Source: Salisediminibacterium beveridgei (lineage in GTDB: Bacteria > Bacillota > Bacilli > Bacillales > Salisediminibacteriaceae). From it: 64,000 nt of DNA. The notes beneath the pieces are model-generated. The model saw only the letters and a list, made by a program, of their open reading frames with translations. It had not been told where the DNA came from and searched no databases. Shown piece by piece: positions 27,064 through 36,303 of the stretch. The stretch covers positions 2,046,001 to 2,110,000 of the forward strand of contig NZ_CP012502.1 of the NCBI RefSeq assembly GCF_001721685.1. Direction: 5' to 3'. The position numbers were made by a program, and so were the translations under genes. Each line of letters begins with the position of its first letter. Position 1 is the first letter of the stretch.

Positions 27064-27496
27064 AGCCGCAACTCCCTCCTGTTCCGCAGCCACCTGAGCA
27101 ACCAGACTCAAAAAATGGATTTCCTGTCGGTACTTTAATATCTGATGATACAGAGGCCGCAAGCGTCTCACTGATCTCATCGAGCAGTGCTTCAAGTGCT
27201 TTCTCTGCCTCTTTAAAAGAGTGAATAACCGGATCTGTATCAACTTGACGCTTCAGTTCCCGAATTTCCCGGGTAACGGTATGGAAATCGGGATGATATT
27301 TCCCAAACCTTTGCACTTCGTCATAGGCAACTTTCTTTTCATTAAATTTATGAAGTAATTGCCTGCACGAATCGGTATTCTGAACTTCTTTTTTCGATTC
27401 GATATAACTATGATAAATCTCCGAATGGAGAACCAACTCATTCAACTCATCAGATGCCATAAGGACATCTACATTTGTGATCATCGCAGTAGTCAA
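27056..27496 (-). CDS. ylbF: YlbF/RicF, subunit of the RicAFT complex
   Basis: YlbF, with YmcA and YaaT, forms the RicAFT complex, which carries iron-sulphur clusters and is needed for RNase Y-dependent mRNA maturation, competence and biofilm development in B. subtilis. The helical core contains VQRFGKYHPDFHTVTREIRELKR, and the end is KVPTGNPFFESGCSGGCGTGGSCGCG, whose cysteines are the cluster ligands. GGAGG is well spaced only from the TTG at 27494-27496, chosen as the start. The stop overlaps the ylbG start. Confidence 0.9.
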   Translation of the reverse strand: MTTAMITNVDVLMASDELNELVLHSEIYHSYIESKKEVQNTDSCRQLLHKFNEKKVAYDEVQRFGKYHPDFHTVTREIRELKRQVDTDPVIHSFKEAEKALEALLDEISETLAASVSSDIKVPTGNPFFESGCSGGCGTGGSCGCG

Positions 27497-27558
27497 ATTG
27501 AACACCTCCAGCTTTCAGTATAACATGAAATTCTTCCATCTGACGATACCCTTCTATT

Positions 27559-28626
27559 CTAACGGTAATTTATGAAGTTTTGGGTGTAATAAAAGTCATA
27601 AACACCACTTGCAACATAAGTAAAGTCCTCACTCAACAGATTCACACGATGTCCTTCACTGTTTAACCAGCCATTAACCACCTCGAGGCTGTCGATGTAA
27701 TGTGCAGCTATGTTTTCAGCGGCGCCTTGAAAATTCACGTCATCTTCATTCAATCTGTCCGCCAATGAACCCGTATTCGGTGAATCATGAGCAAAGAAAC
27801 CATTCGAATACATATCGCGACTATGTGCTCTGGCAATTAACCGGACGTCCTCAGCTTTTTCCATTGAATATAATCCTTTTTGTTCTCTGAAGTGGTTGCT
27901 GAGAATATGAATCAGTTCCTCTTGTCCTTCTTGCCATTGAATCATCTCATCACCTGCTAATTCTTCCGGTTCAATGAGCGACCCCCGGTACGAAAGACTA
28001 TATGGGCGCTGTGTTAAGAGAACTTCCTCTGTTTGTTTCCTGACCGCTGTTAAGCTGCCGTCAAACTTGTCAAAATACAACTGAGCGTAATCTCCTGACT
28101 CAAGAATCACAAGAGGCTTTGTCAATACATCTTCTTCTGTCAAATCGAAGACATAGCTCGACATGACGCCTCCAAGATCCACTTCGTCCTGATAATCGAA
28201 TCGGTTTCTCACAGATTCATATGATTCACCAATTGAGATGCCGTTTACGGAGGACCCGTTTTCAACGATCATTTTCGTCACAACAGTACCATTCTGAATC
28301 CCGTACAAATGCGGAGTCACAACCTCATCAAAACGCCACCATTCGTAACCGTAAGGCGTCCAGAAGACCTGGTCCGGTTTACCAAAACGGGATTGCAGTT
28401 CTTCACTAGTGGCATGCAATCCCACAGTTTCTTCATGAACAGACCCGGACTCTGTAATACGATTCACGGAGGAATCCGCCTCATCAGATTCAATATGCCG
28501 ATCATTATCTTCTTCCCATTTTTCCGTGGATATCGGTGACGGGTCTTCAATCAGAATCGTGAACCCGATCAATGCCAGCATAAAGATAATCAGGAAGCTC
28601 GTCATAACACTTATTGTCCTTAGCAT
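27559..28626 (-). CDS. ylbC: YlbC-like CAP (SCP) domain protein
   Basis: A protein of about 355 residues with an N-terminal transmembrane or signal segment (VMTSFLIIFMLALIGFTILI), an acidic linker, a CAP-associated domain (about 75-215, SRFGKPDQVFWTPYGYEWWRF, NGISIGESYESVRNRFDYQ), and a C-terminal CAP domain with ARAHSRDMYSNGFFAHDSPN, AAENIAAHY and NGWLNSEGHRVNLLSEDFTYVASGVY. CAP domains in bacteria have no agreed activity. Two consecutive ATGs follow AGGAG. The second (28624-28626) has better spacing. Confidence 0.88.
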   Translation of the reverse strand: MLRTISVMTSFLIIFMLALIGFTILIEDPSPISTEKWEEDNDRHIESDEADSSVNRITESGSVHEETVGLHATSEELQSRFGKPDQVFWTPYGYEWWRFDEVVTPHLYGIQNGTVVTKMIVENGSSVNGISIGESYESVRNRFDYQDEVDLGGVMSSYVFDLTEEDVLTKPLVILESGDYAQLYFDKFDGSLTAVRKQTEEVLLTQRPYSLSYRGSLIEPEELAGDEMIQWQEGQEELIHILSNHFREQKGLYSMEKAEDVRLIARAHSRDMYSNGFFAHDSPNTGSLADRLNEDDVNFQGAAENIAAHYIDSLEVVNGWLNSEGHRVNLLSEDFTYVASGVYDFYYTQNFINYR

Positions 28627-28694
28627 CATATGGCTCCTTCCTTCAGTGAATAACCTTCTGATTAAATTATACAATAAATCCGCTGTCACAATGA

Positions 28695-28723
28695 TTGCAA
28701 GTAATAACAATTCATAATATGAT
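28695..28723 (+). promoter_or_regulatory. Sigma-A-like promoter for the YugN-like gene
   Basis: TTGCAA (28695-28700), a 17-base spacer and TATGAT (28718-28723) lie 50 bases upstream of the start. Confidence 0.6.
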
Positions 28724-28772
28724 AGTAAAGAGTAAAATATCAGTTGATCAATTGAGGAGGTTTCAATTCACC

Positions 28773-29129
28773 ATGAAATTTGAACAAACCGGACTTGAAG
28801 GCGTACAGATCCGATTTGATGATCTGGATGAAATTATGAGCGATCTTGGTTTCGATCGAGGTTGGGACTACGAGCGGGCTACCTATGATTATAAAATGAT
28901 TGATCAAGTCGAAGATGCAACCTATTACTTCAGAATGCCTTGTTTTGCAGTTGAAGGCGAGATCCCGCAGTCAGACTGCAGGATCGAAATGATGACACCT
29001 TATGTTGGCAAACATTATTACCCTCATGGCGTCGAATACGATGAAGAGTTTCCCCAAAAAATCGTGGATAAATGCCACCAGAAAATCGATGCGGCATCAG
29101 AAAAGATCAAGGCAGACAAACTGGCTTGA
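28773..29129 (+). CDS. YugN-like family protein
   Basis: A soluble acidic protein of 118 residues beginning MKFEQTGLEGVQIRFDDLDEIMSDLGFDRGWDYERATYDYK. It resembles the YugN family of Bacillales in length and in the pattern of an N-terminal strand followed by VEDATYYFRMP and YYPHGVEYDEEFP. The family has no known function. AGGAGG lies about 12 bases before the ATG. A terminator follows, so it is probably transcribed alone. Confidence 0.7.
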   Translation: MKFEQTGLEGVQIRFDDLDEIMSDLGFDRGWDYERATYDYKMIDQVEDATYYFRMPCFAVEGEIPQSDCRIEMMTPYVGKHYYPHGVEYDEEFPQKIVDKCHQKIDAASEKIKADKLA

Positions 29130-29150
29130 CAAGCGATTCAAGAGTTTTTT

Positions 29151-29188
29151 AGGCACATCGACCATCTCAGGCGAGGTGCCTTTCTTTT
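29151..29188 (+). terminator. Terminator after the YugN-like gene
   Basis: AGGCAC (29151-29156) pairs with GTGCCT (29176-29181), with further pairing inside, followed by a T-rich tract. Confidence 0.7.
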
Positions 29189-29247
29189 CACATGCATTCA
29201 GGTAATAAAATGATTTTCATATTACAGTGACAGAAAGGAGTTTATCA

Positions 29248-30315
29248 GTGACTCCAGCGACAACAAGACTCGTTCGTAAATATGTAACGATTGCAATTGC
29301 AATTCTCATAATCGGGCTTCTCATTTATTATATTCTGCCCGTTGCAACACCCATTTTAACCGCACTGGTCGCTGCCTTGTTTCTTACACCTGCAGTGAAC
29401 GGTTTGACCCGTTATACGAAAATGACCAGACCAATTTCCGTCTTTGTTGTCTTTGTCAGTTTCATTACGGTCATTTCGGCTCTCGGATACATATTGTTCA
29501 CTCGGGCATTGACCCAGTTAAATCAATTTTTAAATAATCTCCCCAGCATGATTAATGACGTGAATATTGCCTGGATCAATATTCTTGATAATCTGCGTCT
29601 GCAGTTCGACCAGTATTCCCAGGATATTGTGAATGAAATTGATTTTGCTGTTACCAATGCATTAATCGGATTAAGAGATCAGATTCAGGATATCAACATC
29701 ATTGAAATGACGACCAGCCTTTTAACTGCTATCCCCTCCTATATCGTGTCATTCCTTGTTTTTTTAATTGCATTGTATTTATTTCTACTGGATCTTCCTC
29801 GTTTAAAATTGAAGGTTTTCACCTACTTTTCAGATGAGACAGCGGAAAAAGTCAGCTTTATGTCTAACAGGCTTTCTTATGTCATTTTCGGATTTTTCAA
29901 AGCTCAGTTCCTGGTCAGTATCATCATTTTTATTGTTACTATTATCGGATTGATGATTATTGCACCAGAAGTCGCCTTAATTATGTCAATTTTCATCTGG
30001 GCAATTGATTTCATCCCTATCATCGGCTCAATCGCAGTGCTTGCACCCTGGGCAGGTTATCAACTCATTATGGGAGAGACCTTCATGGCGATCCAGCTAC
30101 TCGTACTCGCAGGGATTTTGTTGACGATCCGGCGTACAGTGGAACCGAAAGTCATGGGCCACCATATTGGTTTATCACCACTGGCAACATTGATTTCACT
30201 CTATATTGGACTTATGCTTTTAGGTGCCATCGGCTTTATCCTTGGTCCGTTGGCTGTGATTTTGTTTCAAAGCGCAAAAGAAGCGGATATCATTAAATTT
30301 AATTTCAAGATTTAA
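29248..30315 (+). CDS. AI-2E transporter/YtvI family permease
   Basis: An integral membrane protein of 355 residues with about eight helices. The AI-2E family pattern is present: two N-terminal helices, a soluble middle region rich in Asn/Gln/Asp (about 90-150), and the C-terminal conserved block FIPIIGSIAVLAPWAGYQLIMG, EPKVMGHHIGLSPLATLISLYIGLMLLGAIGFILGPL. Members export autoinducer-2 or act as Na+/H+ antiporters. The substrate is not evident here. GTG at 29248-29250 is chosen because AAAGGAG lies seven bases before it. Confidence 0.8.
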   Translation: MTPATTRLVRKYVTIAIAILIIGLLIYYILPVATPILTALVAALFLTPAVNGLTRYTKMTRPISVFVVFVSFITVISALGYILFTRALTQLNQFLNNLPSMINDVNIAWINILDNLRLQFDQYSQDIVNEIDFAVTNALIGLRDQIQDINIIEMTTSLLTAIPSYIVSFLVFLIALYLFLLDLPRLKLKVFTYFSDETAEKVSFMSNRLSYVIFGFFKAQFLVSIIIFIVTIIGLMIIAPEVALIMSIFIWAIDFIPIIGSIAVLAPWAGYQLIMGETFMAIQLLVLAGILLTIRRTVEPKVMGHHIGLSPLATLISLYIGLMLLGAIGFILGPLAVILFQSAKEADIIKFNFKI

Positions 30316-30316
30316 G

Positions 30317-30349
30317 AACACCCCGGCAATCGACGGCCGGGGTGTTTTT
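30317..30349 (+). terminator. Terminator after the AI-2E family gene
   Basis: An 11-bp perfect stem, AACACCCCGGC with GCCGGGGTGTT, followed by a short T run. Confidence 0.85.
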
Positions 30350-30364
30350 CACGCATAGGTTGTT

Positions 30365-30829
30365 TCATCCGCCAAAACTGAGAATTGCTCTGAAGAGGTT
30401 GGTCGTCTCCCCAGGTGGATAGATTACATAAAGGAGTAAGTATACTGCAATACCTGTAACCGCAGAAGTGAACCAAATCACAGACGTCCAAGGACCAAGT
30501 TTCCGATGACGGCCAAGTTTCTGTTTATAGCCTGTATATAGCTGATAAAGCCCCAATACTGCCGCAATTGTTGCCATCGAAATATGGAAAATCAAAAAGA
30601 TCGTGTAGTACAGCACCACTTCATCAGGTCCGCCAAATGAGGTGCTGCCTATGAAAAATGTTTTTGATAAATAGGTGATGAAAAAAATCACCGCAAATAC
30701 CGCGCCCCAGAACATTGCTTTTTGATGTTCCTGAATTTTCCCCCGGATCACAAGCACCCATCCGGTTGCTACAAATACCGCACTGACCGCAATAAAAACT
30801 GTACTGATAAAAGGTAAAAATAGTGCCAT
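30365..30829 (-). CDS. DUF420 family membrane protein (CtaM/YozB-like)
   Basis: A protein of about 154 residues with four or five transmembrane helices and the DUF420 pattern: histidine in RGKIQEHQKAMFWGAVFAVIFFITYL, LIFHISMATIAAVLGLYQLYTGY and LGRHRKLGPWTSVIWF. DUF420 proteins (CtaM in Staphylococcus) are needed to mature haem-copper oxidases. Its place downstream of ctaF agrees, occupying roughly the ctaG position of B. subtilis. AGGAGG precedes tandem ATGs, and the second (30827-30829) is chosen. Confidence 0.82.
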   Translation of the reverse strand: MALFLPFISTVFIAVSAVFVATGWVLVIRGKIQEHQKAMFWGAVFAVIFFITYLSKTFFIGSTSFGGPDEVVLYYTIFLIFHISMATIAAVLGLYQLYTGYKQKLGRHRKLGPWTSVIWFTSAVTGIAVYLLLYVIYPPGETTNLFRAILSFGG

Positions 30830-30986
30830 CATTCTGCCTCCTGCTATATTGATATTGTAAAGTATAACATCACGGGCATGAATCAACCACGATTTCATCT
30901 TATGCCAAATATAAATAAAACTTCCTGAATGAAGTGTCAAAAAAGCCATCCACAATTCAGTGAATGGCTCAAACAGATCAAATTGA

Positions 30987-31334
30987 TTAGTATTTAACGA
31001 CTCCAATCAAAAACATCAATGCCCCAACAGTCAGAACTGCAATCAGCATACCCGTCCAGATCATAATGTTTACCCAGCTTGTTTTTCTTTCGCCCATATG
31101 CATAAAGATATACAGTTGAAAGGTAACTTGAACAGCCGCAAGTAATAAAATGAACGGAATTGCAAAACCGGATGGAATGGCGTCAGAAGCAATCGAAATA
31201 AATGCCATACTGGTAATCGCAATCATCAGAAAATAAGATGCAAGTTGCGTCTTCGCTTCTTTTTTCAACTTTCGCTCGGTCTGCTTGGACGGTTTACCTT
31301 TTAAAGGTGCCGTTGCGTCAAGATGTGAACTCAT
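30987..31334 (-). CDS. ctaF: CtaF, cytochrome caa3 oxidase subunit IV
   Basis: A 115-residue protein with a lysine-rich N-terminus and three transmembrane helices (LASYFLMIAITSMAFISI, FAIPFILLLAAVQVTFQLYIFMHMGE, IMIWTGMLIAVLTVGALMFL). The motif QLYIFMHM is typical of bacterial cytochrome oxidase subunit IV. It follows ctaE by four bases and belongs to the ctaCDEF transcript. Confidence 0.9.
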   Translation of the reverse strand: MSSHLDATAPLKGKPSKQTERKLKKEAKTQLASYFLMIAITSMAFISIASDAIPSGFAIPFILLLAAVQVTFQLYIFMHMGERKTSWVNIMIWTGMLIAVLTVGALMFLIGVVKY

Positions 31335-31338
31335 TCGA

Positions 31339-31959
31339 TCATCCCCCTATTCCGAGAAGATACACGACAGTAAAGATAAATACCCAAACGACATCAATGA
31401 AGTGCCAGTAAAGGACAGCCGTATTGAATTTTGGTGCATTGTAAAGCGTCAATCCGGTTTTCCGGTAGCGCACAAGTAAAGTCGTGATCCACACAATACC
31501 GAACAAAACGTGGGCACCGTGTGTGCCGACCAGCGTATAAAAACTTGATGCAAACGCTGATGTTGAGAAACCAAGCCCTGCGTGATAATATTCATAGAAT
31601 TCATAGATCTCAAAGCCAAGGAAAGCCGTTCCAAGAATCACCGTCATGGACATCCACATCAGAAGCTTCTTAAAATTTCCTCGGTGCATGTTGATAATCG
31701 CCATGACGGAAGTCAAACTGCTTGTCAGAAGAATCATTGTCATGATGAACACCAAATCCAGGTGAAACAGGTCTGCTGGTCCCGGACCATCAATGGTGCC
31801 TCCACGAAGTCCGAGATAGGTGCCGATCAGGCTTCCGAAAAGCACTGTCTCACCGCCAAGGAAAAACCAGAATCCAAGATACTTATTTCTGCCTTCGAGG
31901 GTTGCTTTTTCAGGTTGTTCAGGCAATTCTTTAATGTCTATTGCTTCGTGTTCAGCCAT
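31339..31959 (-). CDS. ctaE: CtaE, cytochrome caa3 oxidase subunit III
   Basis: Subunit III of the haem-copper oxidase, 206 residues with five transmembrane helices. Motifs: [57 protein letters not shown] and [24 protein letters not shown] lies before the ATG at 31957-31959, which overlaps the ctaD stop by eight bases. The longer upstream reading is within ctaD and is rejected. Confidence 0.95.
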   Translation of the reverse strand: MAEHEAIDIKELPEQPEKATLEGRNKYLGFWFFLGGETVLFGSLIGTYLGLRGGTIDGPGPADLFHLDLVFIMTMILLTSSLTSVMAIINMHRGNFKKLLMWMSMTVILGTAFLGFEIYEFYEYYHAGLGFSTSAFASSFYTLVGTHGAHVLFGIVWITTLLVRYRKTGLTLYNAPKFNTAVLYWHFIDVVWVFIFTVVYLLGIGG

Positions 31960-33793
31960 GATGATCACCCTCCAAATCTCGTTTAATTCGATCAACCGGA
32001 ATGTGATGACCGTGATCTTCTTTAACCGAGCGGACAAACATCGCGCCAAATGTGATGATGAGTCCTACAAACAGAATCGGATAGTTCAAATAAATAAAAC
32101 CGAAGCTGGCAATGAATAAACCCAAAGAAATGATAAAAGGAAGAATCGTGCTGTTCGGCATATGGATATCCTCCAATGGTTCCGAAGCTTTCATTTTACC
32201 ATCACCTTCATATTTTTCATGCCAGAACGCATCCAGATCACGAACTAAAGGAGTCTGCGCGAAGTTATATTCAGGCACCGGTGTTGGTGTTGTCCACTCC
32301 AGCGTTCGACCGTCCCATGGATCACGTACATTATCTTTATTCCCAATGGATACAAAAATATTAACCAGCAAGATAATAAAGGCGATCGTCATCAGGAAGG
32401 CACCCATTGTACTGATGAAGTTGAACTCATCCAAGCCTTGATTTGAGAGATATGATGCCACTCGTCTAGGCATACCCATTAAACCAAGGAAGTGCTGTAC
32501 AAAGAATGTCAAGTGGAATCCGATCAGGAACAGCCAGAAGAACCATTTACCGAGTGTTTCATTCAATCTGTATCCGAAAATTTTAGGCCACCAGAAAAAT
32601 GCGCCAGAGAAAAGCCCGAATACGACACCTCCGATAATAACGTAATGGAAATGCGCCACTACGAAGTATGTGTCATGAAACTGATAGTTGGCTGCGGAGA
32701 CTGCAAGCATAACTCCGGTCACACCACCCATGACGAATGATGGGATAAAACCGAGAGCGAAAAGGTTGGCGGTTGTAAACTGAATCCTCCCGCCCCAAAG
32801 GGTTAACAGCCAGTTGAATATCTTGATCCCAGTTGGAACAGCGATCGCCATGGTTGCAACGGCAAAGATCGCATTTGCCACCGGTCCCATACCTACTGTA
32901 AACATATGGTGAGCCCACACCATGAATCCAAGGAACCCGATAATCAGTGTAGCAAACACCATAGCGGAATACCCAAAGATACGTTTTTTGGCAAACGTAG
33001 CCAGGACTTCAGAGAAGATACCAAAAGCAGGTAATATTAAAATGTACACTTCCGGGTGTCCGAATATCCAGAATAAGTGCTGCCAGATAATGACATTCCC
33101 TCCGGAAGCCACTACGAAATATTGTGCATCAAACAACCGCTCCAACATGAGTAGCAATAACCCAATCGTCAGTGCCGGAAAGGCAAAAAGAATCAGCATG
33201 GAAGCAACGAAAGAACTCCAAGTGAAAAGCGGCATTCTCATCATACTCATGCCTGGTGCCCGCATGTTAATAACCGTAACCAAAAAGTTGATTCCACCGA
33301 TCAGCGTCCCCAGACCACTGACCTGTAAACCGAGAACATAATAATCCAGTCCATGCCCCGGTGATGTACTTGAAAGCGGCACATAGGCCGTCCAACCGGC
33401 ATCAGGTGCACCCCCGGCAAACCAGGAAATATTCAACAGAATACCACCGAAAAGGAATAACCAGAAACCCAATGCGTTCAAAAAAGGAAATGCCACGTCC
33501 CTGGCTCCTATTTGAAGCGGAATTATAAAATTCATAAATCCGAATAATAATGGCATGGCTGCCAAAAATATCATCGTCGTACCGTGCATCGTTAATAATT
33601 CATTAAAAGATTGTGCGCTCAGAAATGAGAATTCCGGAAACATCAGCTGTATCCGCATTAAAATGGCTTCAAGTCCGCCAAGAGCAAAGAAAAATGCTCC
33701 GCCTGCTAAATACATGATGCCGATTTTTTTGTGATCGACGGTTGTCAGCCATTCCATGATCACACTTTTAGAACCTGCTTGTGCAGTAGACAC
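31952..33793 (-). CDS. ctaD: CtaD, cytochrome caa3 oxidase subunit I
   Basis: The catalytic subunit holding haem a and the haem a3-CuB centre. The 613-residue polytopic protein has [15 protein letters not shown] (haem a ligand His), [20 protein letters not shown] (CuB His and the cross-linked Tyr), [12 protein letters not shown] (CuB His pair) and [17 protein letters not shown] (haem ligands). The start is GTG at 33791-33793 after AAGGAGG. It lies between ctaC and ctaE. Confidence 0.97.
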   Translation of the reverse strand: MSTAQAGSKSVIMEWLTTVDHKKIGIMYLAGGAFFFALGGLEAILMRIQLMFPEFSFLSAQSFNELLTMHGTTMIFLAAMPLLFGFMNFIIPLQIGARDVAFPFLNALGFWLFLFGGILLNISWFAGGAPDAGWTAYVPLSSTSPGHGLDYYVLGLQVSGLGTLIGGINFLVTVINMRAPGMSMMRMPLFTWSSFVASMLILFAFPALTIGLLLLMLERLFDAQYFVVASGGNVIIWQHLFWIFGHPEVYILILPAFGIFSEVLATFAKKRIFGYSAMVFATLIIGFLGFMVWAHHMFTVGMGPVANAIFAVATMAIAVPTGIKIFNWLLTLWGGRIQFTTANLFALGFIPSFVMGGVTGVMLAVSAANYQFHDTYFVVAHFHYVIIGGVVFGLFSGAFFWWPKIFGYRLNETLGKWFFWLFLIGFHLTFFVQHFLGLMGMPRRVASYLSNQGLDEFNFISTMGAFLMTIAFIILLVNIFVSIGNKDNVRDPWDGRTLEWTTPTPVPEYNFAQTPLVRDLDAFWHEKYEGDGKMKASEPLEDIHMPNSTILPFIISLGLFIASFGFIYLNYPILFVGLIITFGAMFVRSVKEDHGHHIPVDRIKRDLEGDHHG

Positions 33794-33820
33794 GTGAGAA
33801 AACCTCCTTCATCCAGTCGT

Positions 33821-34858
33821 TTAGTCAAGAATTTTCAATCCATTTAAATATTCAATCAGTGCTGCCATTTCTTCATCGTCGATCTGTTCTTGACTATACG
33901 ATGGCATGTCAGCACCTGGTTTATATTCCTGAGTATCCCGAAGCCAATTTTCGAGATTTTCTTCATTGTACTCCAGATAACCGGCAATCACCTGACGTTC
34001 ACCAAAGTTTGTCAAATTAGGCCCCGTTGCGCCGCCATCTTCTCCAACGGCGTGACAGCTGATACAGCTGTCCTGGAATACTTCACGGCCATCGGCCGCG
34101 ACTGTACCTTCTTCTGGATGAGTCGCCGTTTCAGAAGGTTCTGCCATGTTCTCTGCCCACTGATCAAAGGCATCCGGGTCAACAGCAACAACCTTAAAGT
34201 CCATCAGCCAGTGTGACGGACCACAAAGCTCAGTACATTTCCCCATATATACTCCTTCGTTCGGAGCTTCAAACCACATTTCATTCGTGATTCCAGGGAC
34301 ATTATCCTGTTTACCAGCCAATGCGGGGACCCAGAAGGAGTGCTGCACATCTTCTGACTCCAATGAAATAATGATTCTAGTATCGGTTGGAATATACATG
34401 TCTTGTCCGGCAACAATATCGTGATCCGGATAATTAAATTCCCACCAGAACTGGTGCGCAATGACTTCGATATGAACATGATCCATTTCCTCTTCTTCTT
34501 CTTCAGTCATAACGCTGGTATTGGCAAGCGTAAAGGTATCCATCACGTTTGGCACTGCCAGCATAAGCAAAAGAATAATCGGAATGGTTGTCCAGATGAT
34601 CTCCAGTGTCCGATTCCCGTGAACTTGTTTCGGTATATGTGTATCACCTGGTCGCTCCCTGAATTTAATCAAAACAAAAATATAAATTAAAAATACGACA
34701 ACCAGGACAAAAATCATGATGTATAAGCTCAAGGCAATCAAAGAGTATTGCATATCCGCAACAGGACCCTGTGGGTCAAGTGCTGATAAATTTTCCACGC
34801 CACACCCTGACAATAGCAGGATGAGCCCCAATGGTAACAAACGCCATAGGTTTTTCAT
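33821..34858 (-). CDS. ctaC: CtaC, cytochrome caa3 oxidase subunit II with fused cytochrome c
   Basis: A lipoprotein of 345 residues. The signal peptide ends in the lipobox LLLSGC. Two transmembrane helices follow, then the CuA domain (HQFWWEFNYPD, MGKCTELCGPSHWLMDFKV) and a C-terminal cytochrome c domain with CISCH and a downstream methionine region PGADMPSYSQEQ. The fused haem c domain defines a caa3-type oxidase. The start at 34856-34858 gives a normal signal peptide, although the ribosome binding site is weak. A longer in-frame reading is less likely. Confidence 0.94.
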   Translation of the reverse strand: MKNLWRLLPLGLILLLSGCGVENLSALDPQGPVADMQYSLIALSLYIMIFVLVVVFLIYIFVLIKFRERPGDTHIPKQVHGNRTLEIIWTTIPIILLLMLAVPNVMDTFTLANTSVMTEEEEEEMDHVHIEVIAHQFWWEFNYPDHDIVAGQDMYIPTDTRIIISLESEDVQHSFWVPALAGKQDNVPGITNEMWFEAPNEGVYMGKCTELCGPSHWLMDFKVVAVDPDAFDQWAENMAEPSETATHPEEGTVAADGREVFQDSCISCHAVGEDGGATGPNLTNFGERQVIAGYLEYNEENLENWLRDTQEYKPGADMPSYSQEQIDDEEMAALIEYLNGLKILD

Positions 34859-34922
34859 TTTGTAACAACCCCACTTTCTCCAGTCAATTTGCTTATCATA
34901 ATTGTTCATTGAACCCCCGATA

Positions 34923-35849
34923 TCAGAACAAGTGGACAAGGATGATTACTACGAACAAGATCGTTAAATAATTCAACGAGTAAATAAACATTTTCGTTGC
35001 CCATTGTACGTCGTTTTGTGTTCTGAATCCCGTTAAACCAAGGATCAGCCATCCGGCTCCAAGAACACCGGCTGTCACTGTGTAAATTGCACCGAAGTTC
35101 ACCACAATCAGAGACACAGGAAGCAGCGCTGCAACATACCAGACAATCTGTCTTTTCGTCATGGCAAACCCTGCTACAACCGGGAGCATTGGAATACCTG
35201 CAGCTGCATATTCGTCTCTTCTGCGCATTGCAAGCGCCAGGAAATGAGGTGGCTGCCAGAGAAACATAATTAAAAACAGCGTCCATGCCACTGGGTGAAG
35301 ACCAGGATCAATTGCGGCCCAGCCGATTAATGGCGGTACTGCCCCCGAAAAACTGCCCACGATCGTATTGAACGATGTCGTGCGTTTCGTCCACATCGAA
35401 TAAAGAACAACATAGATAAATAAGCCGACAAGACCGATAAATGCTGATGTAATTGTTGTCATTGCGAGTAATGTCACCCCGCCGAACGCCATTACCAGAC
35501 CATACGTCAACGTTTGTCTGCCGCTCAAAACACCTGTCACGGATGGTCGATCTTTTGTCCGTTCCATAATGTGATCAATATCGCGATCGATATAATTATT
35601 CAATGCACAACCGCCCGCAATGACCATCGCCGCCCCTAATAAAGTCAAGACAGCTGTCAGTGGATCAGCAGTTAATGAAACCCCATTATAATAAGCTGCA
35701 AGGAACAACCCCGCAAAAACTGTCATCAAATTACTGGTCACAATCCCGGTTTTGGAAATGGCTAAATATTCTTTCCATGAAACATGCGTCGTGGTTGACT
35801 CATTTTGATTCAGTCTTTCTGCGGAAACTGCCGCACCTGTTTTATCCAT
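34923..35849 (-). CDS. ctaB: CtaB, protohaem IX farnesyltransferase (haem O synthase)
   Basis: Farnesylates haem B to haem O, the first step towards haem A. This is a UbiA-type prenyltransferase of 308 residues with about nine helices. The first Asp-rich motif is [19 protein letters not shown], and [28 protein letters not shown] holds the second conserved region. It lies between ctaC and divergent ctaA. GAGGGGGTG precedes the ATG. Confidence 0.95.
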   Translation of the reverse strand: MDKTGAAVSAERLNQNESTTTHVSWKEYLAISKTGIVTSNLMTVFAGLFLAAYYNGVSLTADPLTAVLTLLGAAMVIAGGCALNNYIDRDIDHIMERTKDRPSVTGVLSGRQTLTYGLVMAFGGVTLLAMTTITSAFIGLVGLFIYVVLYSMWTKRTTSFNTIVGSFSGAVPPLIGWAAIDPGLHPVAWTLFLIMFLWQPPHFLALAMRRRDEYAAAGIPMLPVVAGFAMTKRQIVWYVAALLPVSLIVVNFGAIYTVTAGVLGAGWLILGLTGFRTQNDVQWATKMFIYSLNYLTILFVVIILVHLF

Positions 35850-36168
35850 TTATCGTACACCCCCTCTGATTTCATCTGAATTGCATGTTTTCTTTATTAT
35901 CTTTTTCATAATAAATTCCCTCCGAATGCTATAGCGGCCGTAGTAAAATGTGGTAGTTCACATTTCCGACACATATACCGTTCATTATAGCGAACTATCG
36001 AGTGATTTTCATCACATTTCTTTCACAAATTATTCTTATAACACTTTTTCCTGTTGAAATCGGTTTAAAACCAAGTCTTCCACGTTGTAAATATTATATA
36101 CTATTCCGGGGGGCAAATGAAAGTGTGAAGTTTCATTGAACAAAAGTGAGTGGCATCAACGGCATACA

Positions 36169-36197
36169 TTGACTTTTGACGAATTTCTACATAAAAT
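36169..36197 (+). promoter_or_regulatory. Sigma-A-like promoter for ctaA
   Basis: TTGACT (36169-36174), a 17-base spacer and TAAAAT (36192-36197) lie about 100 bases before ctaA. Confidence 0.55.
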
Positions 36198-36236
36198 AAT
36201 GAGTGTTTCAACTTTCCATTTCTTTAAAAAATTTTT

Positions 36237-36245
36237 TGATATAAT
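36237..36245 (+). promoter_or_regulatory. Second candidate ctaA promoter (extended -10)
   Basis: TGATATAAT is a perfect extended -10 element 55 bases before the ctaA ATG, with no good -35. Confidence 0.4.
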
Positions 36246-36288
36246 TTTCAAACAAAATTAATTACTATGTTTAGATAGGAGAAAGCCG

Positions 36289-36303
36289 GTGTTTATATCA
36301 TGA
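36289..36303 (+). other. Possible four-codon leader ORF overlapping the ctaA start
   Basis: GTG TTT ATA TCA TGA starts seven bases after AGGAG (36277-36281) and its stop overlaps the ctaA ATG as ATGA. The AGGAG is 18 bases from the ctaA ATG, too far for normal initiation, so ribosomes may start at the GTG and re-initiate. No conservation data are available. Confidence 0.4.

Larger units (their letters stand above)
35850..36299. promoter_or_regulatory. Divergent ctaB-ctaA regulatory region
   Basis: This 450-base AT-rich gap has no gene. It holds the ctaA promoter candidates (36169-36197 and 36237-36245), a possible minus-strand -10 TATAAT (plus 36093-36098), and several TGTGAA-like sites resembling ResD boxes: TTTGTGAAA on minus (36021-36029), ATGTGAACT on minus (35955-35963) and AGTGTGAAG on plus (36122-36130). 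ResD activates ctaA/ctaB in B. subtilis; binding here is inferred. Confidence 0.5.

Noticed and set aside
27064..27243. N-terminal extension of ylbG
   Set aside because: It lies entirely within ylbF in another frame, and the YlbG family start aligns near the GTG at 27061-27063.
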